Shown here: piece by piece, positions 59,443-64,000 of the stretch
Position numbering within the stretch: position 1 is the stretch's first letter
Layout: every line of letters begins with the position of its first letter
Assembly: GCA_934465535.1 (NCBI GenBank)
Contig: CAKSKV010000004.1
Coordinates: forward strand, 47,557-111,556
Direction: 5' to 3'
From: an uncultured Clostridia bacterium
Lineage (GTDB): Bacteria > Bacillota > Clostridia > Christensenellales > QALW01
Length of the DNA stretch: 64,000 nucleotides
Made by a program: the position numbers and the translations under genes
Notes under the pieces: model-generated
What the model was told of the DNA's origin: nothing
The model's database searches: none
What the model saw: only the letters and a program-made list of their open reading frames with translations

Positions 59443-61219
59443 GATAAAAGAATATTTCAAAAATATCGGCTATGCCTCGAAAATCATCTTTGCCGCATCA
59501 AAAAAATATTTTATATTAAAGTTGCTCCTGTCGCTTTTTTCGTCGGTGCTTCCATATCTTCCGCTGTTTCTGTGGCGTGAACTGATAAACGCATTGATGG
59601 AGTCAATCGGCGGGAATGCCGAGCCTTTGCTTCAAAAAATATGGTTGTTAGCGGTGTTGTATTGTGCGGTAATGCTTATTCAAAAATTACTTGATACAAT
59701 ATCGGATTTCGTATCATTTAAATACAACGATGCTATCAATTACTATCTCGACAATTTGATGATTGATAAGGTGTCAGCAATAGACCTTGCTTTCTTTGAT
59801 TCGAGTGACCTAAACGATAAACTCAACAATTCATGGTCGCTGATCTATTCGACAAAACTTATGGTTACTTTTGTTTTTGATATGCTTCAAAGGGCAATCA
59901 GACTGGTGATTTCATTTTCGCTTATGCTAACGCTTAGCTTATGGCTGATTCCGGTTGTTATATTATTGTGTATTCCCTCCGTAATCGGTGATAAGAAAAT
60001 CAATGATATAGATTATCGGTTTGAAAAAGAGTATGCAAAATCTCGGCGAAAGTTGGAATATTATAAAAATTTATTCTTTGAAGGAACAAGGTCAGAAACA
60101 CGGTTATATCATTTGAGTGATTATTTTTCTTCTCTCTATCAATCAACGTGGAAATATTTGGAGGATGCGATTCATGCGAAAAGTATTAAAGAGTGCCTTA
60201 TCAATATAGTCTCACTTATTCTTTTAACAGTCAACGAAATAATAGTTTACATTCTTTCTATAGCAAATCTTATTGCAGGAAAAATTGAAGTCGGTGATGT
60301 GGCTTACTATGTTTCACTCTTGACACAGTTCAGAGGTGATTTCACATCGTTATGTTATCGCGTCAATATGTTCGGCAAAAACTCCAAAGAGCTGAACGAT
60401 GTCCGTTCGTTTGTCGAAATGAAGCCATTGCTTGAAAAAAGCGGGACAAAAACGCCGTCAAAGAATCCGAGGATTGAATTTAAGAATGTATCATTCCGTT
60501 ACCCGAACGCGGAGAACGATGTACTCAGTCATTGCTCTTTTATGATCAATCCCGGTGAAGTCGTTGGGCTTGTCGGCTTGAACGGAAGCGGAAAAAGTAC
60601 GATCGTCAAGCTGCTCTGTCGTTTCTATGATCCGACAGACGGACAAATCTTGATAGACGGTATTGATAATAAGGAGTTCGATATTGTAAAGCTGCGTGCG
60701 CTGTTCGGTGTGCTGTTTCAGGATTTCGTTACATACAGTTTCAGTCTGCGTGAAAATGTGGCTCTATCTGATTTATCAAGAATAAGTGAAAGTGAGGCTA
60801 TAAAAAAGGCTTGTGATGACAGTAAAGCAAGCGATTTTGTTAACGGTTGGGAGAATGGCATTGACGAAGTCCTTACACGCCGTTTTGACAAACAAGGTAA
60901 AGAACTGTCCGGCGGTCAGTGGCAGCGTGTTTCACTTGCCCGCGCATTCTTTCGTAATGCGCCTGTTATACTGCTCGACGAACCGTCCGCCGCGCTTGAC
61001 CCCATAGCCGAACATCAGATTTTTGAGGACTTTGCGAATATATCACAGAATAAGAGCGCGGTTTTGATTTCCCACCGCTTGTCAAGTATTACGCTTTCGG
61101 ACAAAATTCTTGTTCTGGAAGACGGCCATATTATCGAACAAGGCTCACATAAGGACTTGCTTGAACAAAATGGCCGATATGCGCACCTGTTCAATTTACA
61201 GGCAAGCAAGTATATGTAA
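59435..61219 (+). CDS. ABC exporter, permease-ATPase fusion (RiPP export, subunit 2)
   Basis: The 594-residue protein has the same layout as subunit 1: six helices (about 20-300), GLNGSGKST, LSGGQWQRVSLARA and VILLDEPSAALD. All catalytic residues are present. The chosen ATG 59435 has AGGAAGG upstream and overlaps the end of subunit 1 by eight bases, indicating a coupled heterodimer. A longer frame to 59384 has no SD. No peptidase domain is seen here either. Confidence 0.9.
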   Translation: MHKIKEYFKNIGYASKIIFAASKKYFILKLLLSLFSSVLPYLPLFLWRELINALMESIGGNAEPLLQKIWLLAVLYCAVMLIQKLLDTISDFVSFKYNDAINYYLDNLMIDKVSAIDLAFFDSSDLNDKLNNSWSLIYSTKLMVTFVFDMLQRAIRLVISFSLMLTLSLWLIPVVILLCIPSVIGDKKINDIDYRFEKEYAKSRRKLEYYKNLFFEGTRSETRLYHLSDYFSSLYQSTWKYLEDAIHAKSIKECLINIVSLILLTVNEIIVYILSIANLIAGKIEVGDVAYYVSLLTQFRGDFTSLCYRVNMFGKNSKELNDVRSFVEMKPLLEKSGTKTPSKNPRIEFKNVSFRYPNAENDVLSHCSFMINPGEVVGLVGLNGSGKSTIVKLLCRFYDPTDGQILIDGIDNKEFDIVKLRALFGVLFQDFVTYSFSLRENVALSDLSRISESEAIKKACDDSKASDFVNGWENGIDEVLTRRFDKQGKELSGGQWQRVSLARAFFRNAPVILLDEPSAALDPIAEHQIFEDFANISQNKSAVLISHRLSSITLSDKILVLEDGHIIEQGSHKDLLEQNGRYAHLFNLQASKYM

Positions 61220-61330
61220 TAATAACCTACAGTATACTGCAAAAACACCTAATTTCACCCTTTCGCCATACTGCGAGCTTATTTATGATATAAGTTGAAC
61301 AAGAAGGAAAACATAGAAGGAAAACTTAAT

Positions 61331-62296
61331 ATGAAATTGCCAATTAATACACATCCGTTGCTGTTGGCACGGGATCCTGAGGCATATATTTTTGCGATGA
61401 TGACGGCGAAGGATGAAAAAGCATTGCCGTTTCTTTTATCGCGATTCATTTCTGTTGCCGCATACAACGATACAAGCAAAACGGAGGCTGTCGTCGGTTA
61501 CAATAATAATTATGTGGATTACTACCTGTGGCGCAGTGGCAAGCTTAGGTTGGACACCGTGCAGATACCCAATGACGTGGCTTATGACGGGCTCGCGGTT
61601 AACATAATAAAGAGTCTGCTGGATACAGGAGAGTATGTCATAGGTATTTGGAATGAGCAGTATGTTCCGTGTAAGCGGTCGCATATGAACAATTATATGG
61701 CAGCGGATTTTTTACTGTATGGCTATGATGATAAGGCACAACAGTTTAACAACTTTGGCTGGAACGGCGGCGGACTTACTGAGTTTACTGTTTCATATGA
61801 TATTATGAGCAAAGCACTGCCGCTTAAAGATCCGCCGATGCATTTGCTTTGGGGAGCAAGCGTCGCAGATGCCGATAGCTCTTTTGATGTAGTTAATACA
61901 GCAGCCGAGCTGCGCGAGTTTGTGTCCGCAAACGGAAGCAATCACGACAGCTGCGCTTTCGGATATAAAGCAATCGAGTATCTGGCGCATGATGTCCGCA
62001 CGCGGCAAAAGGCTATTGGGTGTATAGACAAACGCGAAATGCTGTTTTTACAAGAGCTTGTGGCGCTTATGAGAATCAGGATAGACTATCTGATAAGTAA
62101 CGGTATAATAAACAATTCCGAATTGTTGTCCAAGGCGTTGCGTGCAGAACAAGACGCTTGTAACATATCATGCATGGGAGATCAGAACAAGTATAATGAA
62201 GCTGCAAAAGCTATTATGTTATTGTCACAAAGCATGAAAGATATTGCACAAAGCCTGCTTATAGAATTGGAGGGCAATCATGCGGCTGCCGTTTAA
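61331..62296 (+). CDS. BtrH-like/papain-fold-like protein, copy 1
   Basis: The 321-residue protein has a section LDTGEYVIGIWNEQYVPCKR followed by FLLYGYDDKAQQFNNFGWNG (about 105-160), which resembles the BtrH N-terminal domain (cysteine-protease-like fold; BtrH transfers an acyl group from a carrier protein to butirosin). The C-terminal 130 residues are helical. The expected early Cys is not seen and the His before LLYGYDD is replaced (AADF), so this copy may be inactive. A paralogue follows with a 17-base overlap. ATG 61331 has AGAAGGA upstream. Function is inferred; an acyltransferase or peptide processing role would fit the ACP in the cluster. Confidence 0.55.
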   Translation: MKLPINTHPLLLARDPEAYIFAMMTAKDEKALPFLLSRFISVAAYNDTSKTEAVVGYNNNYVDYYLWRSGKLRLDTVQIPNDVAYDGLAVNIIKSLLDTGEYVIGIWNEQYVPCKRSHMNNYMAADFLLYGYDDKAQQFNNFGWNGGGLTEFTVSYDIMSKALPLKDPPMHLLWGASVADADSSFDVVNTAAELREFVSANGSNHDSCAFGYKAIEYLAHDVRTRQKAIGCIDKREMLFLQELVALMRIRIDYLISNGIINNSELLSKALRAEQDACNISCMGDQNKYNEAAKAIMLLSQSMKDIAQSLLIELEGNHAAAV

Positions 62297-63221
62297 CAAT
62301 AATACGCAGATTAATACATATCAGCCGGAAGCGTTTATCAGTGGAATTATACTTGCCCAAGACAATCGAGATATGCCGTATATCCTGTCAAACTACATTC
62401 GCACTGTTCATTATATTGATTCTCCTACTGTGCTAAATTATTGTATTGATAATCCACTGCTTAAGAATGACGGAGTGATTACCGAGAAACTAACGGTTAT
62501 ACCCATGAAATGTGTACCTAATATTGTGCCGAGCGCCATTGCCGTTAATTCGTTGAACAACGGAGGATATGTATTCGGCACCTTTAATGATGGGTGCATA
62601 CCGGGGAAAGCACAATACAACAATCACTATTTTATACATGATTACCTGCTATACGGCTACGAAAACGAGAGCTTTGTTTCGTCGGCCTATCTCGCGGACG
62701 GTCATTACCGTGAATTCAGAATTGCTTTTGATGATTATAACAGAGCGATGCTTACACAGGAGCCTGATATGTATATGCATTTGCTTTACTACAACAGAGA
62801 AAAGCAACCGGGGTTCAACGAGGAACAGGTTATTGCCGCCATCCAGGATTACATTGCGAGCAGACCTATTGCAGATGACGGCGCTGTATATGGCGCGAAG
62901 GGGATTAAGCTCTTTGCGGACGAAACGGAAAAGCGCGGCGGCTATATTGACATTCGCTCATTATGCTTTCTTAAAGAGCATAAACGGCTTATGAGGCTTA
63001 GATTGTCTTACATGAAAGAAAAGTGTGGATTAAAACTACCGGATGCGGTTATATCACAATATGAAGCAATGGAAACGAGACTGCAAACTGCCGTAACGCT
63101 GGGGTTAAAGAGCAAAGTTGCGCCTTCGGACGCTCTATCGGCACGTATTGCTGCAACCGTTCGTTCCTCAGCCATCCAGGATGAGGGAGTGTTGCAAAAG
63201 TTATTGCAGCAGTACAATTAG
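62280..63221 (+). CDS. BtrH-like/papain-fold-like protein, copy 2
   Basis: The 313-residue protein is a clear paralogue of the 61331 product: RLPFNNNTQINTYQPEAF start, YVFGTFNDGCIPGK, then HYFIHDYLLYGYENESF, with the His before DYLLYGY retained, and a helical C-terminal part. Thus this copy keeps at least the His of the BtrH/C39-like site. Catalytic Cys is not obvious in the N-terminal 60 residues; Cys in GCIPGK or YCIDN are candidates. It is last in the cluster. With copy 1 it may form a heterodimer that moves the acyl group from ACP to the peptide. Confidence 0.55.
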   Translation: MRLPFNNNTQINTYQPEAFISGIILAQDNRDMPYILSNYIRTVHYIDSPTVLNYCIDNPLLKNDGVITEKLTVIPMKCVPNIVPSAIAVNSLNNGGYVFGTFNDGCIPGKAQYNNHYFIHDYLLYGYENESFVSSAYLADGHYREFRIAFDDYNRAMLTQEPDMYMHLLYYNREKQPGFNEEQVIAAIQDYIASRPIADDGAVYGAKGIKLFADETEKRGGYIDIRSLCFLKEHKRLMRLRLSYMKEKCGLKLPDAVISQYEAMETRLQTAVTLGLKSKVAPSDALSARIAATVRSSAIQDEGVLQKLLQQYN

Positions 63222-63226
63222 GGATA

Positions 63227-63742
63227 TTACAACTGGCGGCAATAGAAATAGAATATGGATGTGCAAGAAATGCAAGTATATATCTTTATCCTAAAATTAA
63301 GATAAATATATTGTAATTCACTTACTCTAATTCCTATACCGCAGATTGTTTGAAGTATCAAGTTCAGCCGCTCATTGTGCTTTTTCTCGGCAGTTCTGCA
63401 AAGCCGTATGTATTCCGCTTTGGTAAGCTCTTTTTCTTCGGGACAGTAGATTTGCTGTTGTAATTTAATGGACTTCACTTTCAGCTCATGCCAACAGAGA
63501 AAAACGAACAAGCTGTTAATGCTTGCAATCATGGAATTAACGCTCCACACAGCGTAATTCTCTTGCAAATGCTTTTTGTAGTTGATAACGGTTTCCTTTG
63601 TTATTTCGGTGCCGTTAGTATAAATCGCAAACGACTTTGCATCTCTCAGATATTTTTCAACCGTCGCTATACTCCTTTCCTCCAAAATTAAATGTTTCTT
63701 AAAGTCGGATATTATTTCCTGTGTTAAAAATCTTCCTTTCAT
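63227..63742 (-). pseudogene. Tyrosine recombinase, truncated after the first catalytic region
   Basis: The 171-residue product has the SAM-like core-binding domain (FLTQEIISDFKKHLI, SIATVEKYLRDAKSFAIY) and the start of the catalytic domain (LNLILQTICGIGIRVSEL, with the first catalytic Arg). After SELQYI the sequence turns into a hydrophobic, unrelated tail ending at 63227, and the HxR and Tyr boxes are missing. Full-length members have about 280-300 residues. It is therefore a broken integrase. GGAGG before the ATG is intact. It is the only recombinase gene of the island in this window. Confidence 0.75.
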
Positions 63743-63864
63743 CGTATTTACCTCCGGATAGTGTTAATAGTATTTTACCCGAAAAGTATGATTATAAATT
63801 GTCGCCATAATTTTAGGAAATACAAATGACAAGTCGAATGTACCGATTTTCGAGTATAATAATT

Positions 63865-63912
63865 GCCCCGTTGGAAACGCAGTAATCTCTGCATTTCTAA
63901 CGGGGCTTTTTT
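63865..63912 (+). terminator. Terminator-type hairpin near the right edge
   Basis: GCCCCGTT-g-GAAA-c-GCAG pairs with CTGC-a-TTTC-t-AACGGGGC around TAATCT, followed by TTTTTTG. A TATAAT stands at 63855-63860, only five bases before it, so a very short transcript or a boundary of an element is possible. Confidence 0.8.
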
Positions 63913-64000
63913 GTTTTTCGGCGTGATATGATACCTAAAAAATAGACATAAAAAAATAGGACACCTTGATGTATAATAAAAGAGTCAAGGAGTTGAAGGA
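63913..64000 (+). other. Right-edge sequence, probable start region of a gene outside the window
   Basis: A TATAAT-like box near 63971-63976 and a purine-rich AAGGAGTTGAAGGA at the very end look like promoter and SD of a gene that starts beyond the window. Nothing more can be said. Confidence 0.3.

Larger units (their letters stand above)
50562..63742. mobile_element. Genomic island downstream of tRNA-Ala, right end not in window
   Basis: From the tRNA to at least 63.7 kb the DNA is clearly more AT-rich and its codon use differs from the 50 kb before. It carries accessory functions only: a defence-gene fragment, a complete RiPP cluster and a tyrosine recombinase fragment on the opposite strand. 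A second copy of the tRNA 3' end (the expected attR) is not seen in the last kilobase, so the other boundary is outside or lost. The truncated recombinase suggests that the island is no longer self-mobile. Confidence 0.7.

Noticed and set aside
1..64000. CRISPR arrays, rRNA operons and complete insertion sequences
   Set aside because: None found on reading: no regular repeat-spacer pattern, no rRNA segments, and no transposase gene with terminal inverted repeats.

Overview
The window looks like a chromosome segment of an endospore-forming, Gram-positive clostridial bacterium (Bacillota, class Clostridia), probably an uncultured gut or rumen lineage. The support is a GerA/GerB/GerC-type germination operon, an M14 peptidase with a peptidoglycan-binding domain, purine-rich Shine-Dalgarno (SD) sites, sigma-A promoters of the TTGACA/TATAAT type, and families such as DUF1292, DUF2974, DUF5711 and DUF1854. 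The first 50 kb are GC-rich. From the tRNA-Ala gene at 50.5 kb to the end, base composition and codon use become clearly AT-richer.

Layout of the core part. 0-8 kb: end of an ABC-F ATPase, a polysaccharide deacetylase, an M14 peptidase, a lipoprotein, a membrane-anchored GDPD-family protein and an OB-fold protein. 8.1-14 kb: a free-standing 25-residue peptide gene with its own promoter and terminator, followed by two ABC exporters with PH-like and zinc-ribbon N-termini that flank a DUF1854 protein. 14-20 kb: a frameshifted gene, a metalloprotease, DUF1292, a DUF2974 hydrolase, dCMP deaminase, glnS and an acetyltransferase. 20-26 kb (minus strand): recF, dnaN, a cluster of DnaA-box-like sites, rplI, cvpA, DUF5711 and a lipid kinase. 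26-33 kb: a GH99-like lipoprotein, zinc-ribbon membrane proteins, a tRNA-dihydrouridine synthase and a toxin/immunity-like pair with a broken immunity gene. 33-37 kb: a MarR-controlled heterodimeric ABC exporter operon with a clear promoter and palindromic operator. 37-46 kb: the ger operon, a ribbon-helix-helix regulator with a repeat operator, clpB and a membrane protein. 46-50 kb: two tandem paralogous SGNH-hydrolase proteins.

The accessory part (50.56-64 kb) is a genomic island next to an intact tRNA-Ala(GGC). It carries a fragment of an ApeA-like anti-phage protein, a ribosomally synthesised peptide (RiPP) cluster and a truncated tyrosine recombinase. The cluster reads in one direction: nitroreductase, acyl-adenylating ligase, acyl carrier protein, PaaK/CapK-like adenylating enzyme, radical SAM/SPASM maturase, an accessory protein, a 56-residue Cys-rich precursor, two ABC exporter halves and two paralogous BtrH-like proteins. 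It resembles, from memory, the clostridial CLI_3235/CcpM class of Cys-rich peptides, whose product chemistry I do not know to be established. The precursor gene sits exactly between two perfect 29-bp inverted repeats, which suggests either an invertible cassette or a large RNA stem-loop that isolates the precursor message.

The three items I rate highest are the island RiPP system with its acyl-carrier branch, the inverted repeats around the precursor, and the small peptide plus DUF1854/ABC exporter locus at 8.2-14 kb. Functional statements are inferred from sequence reading; no searches were run.
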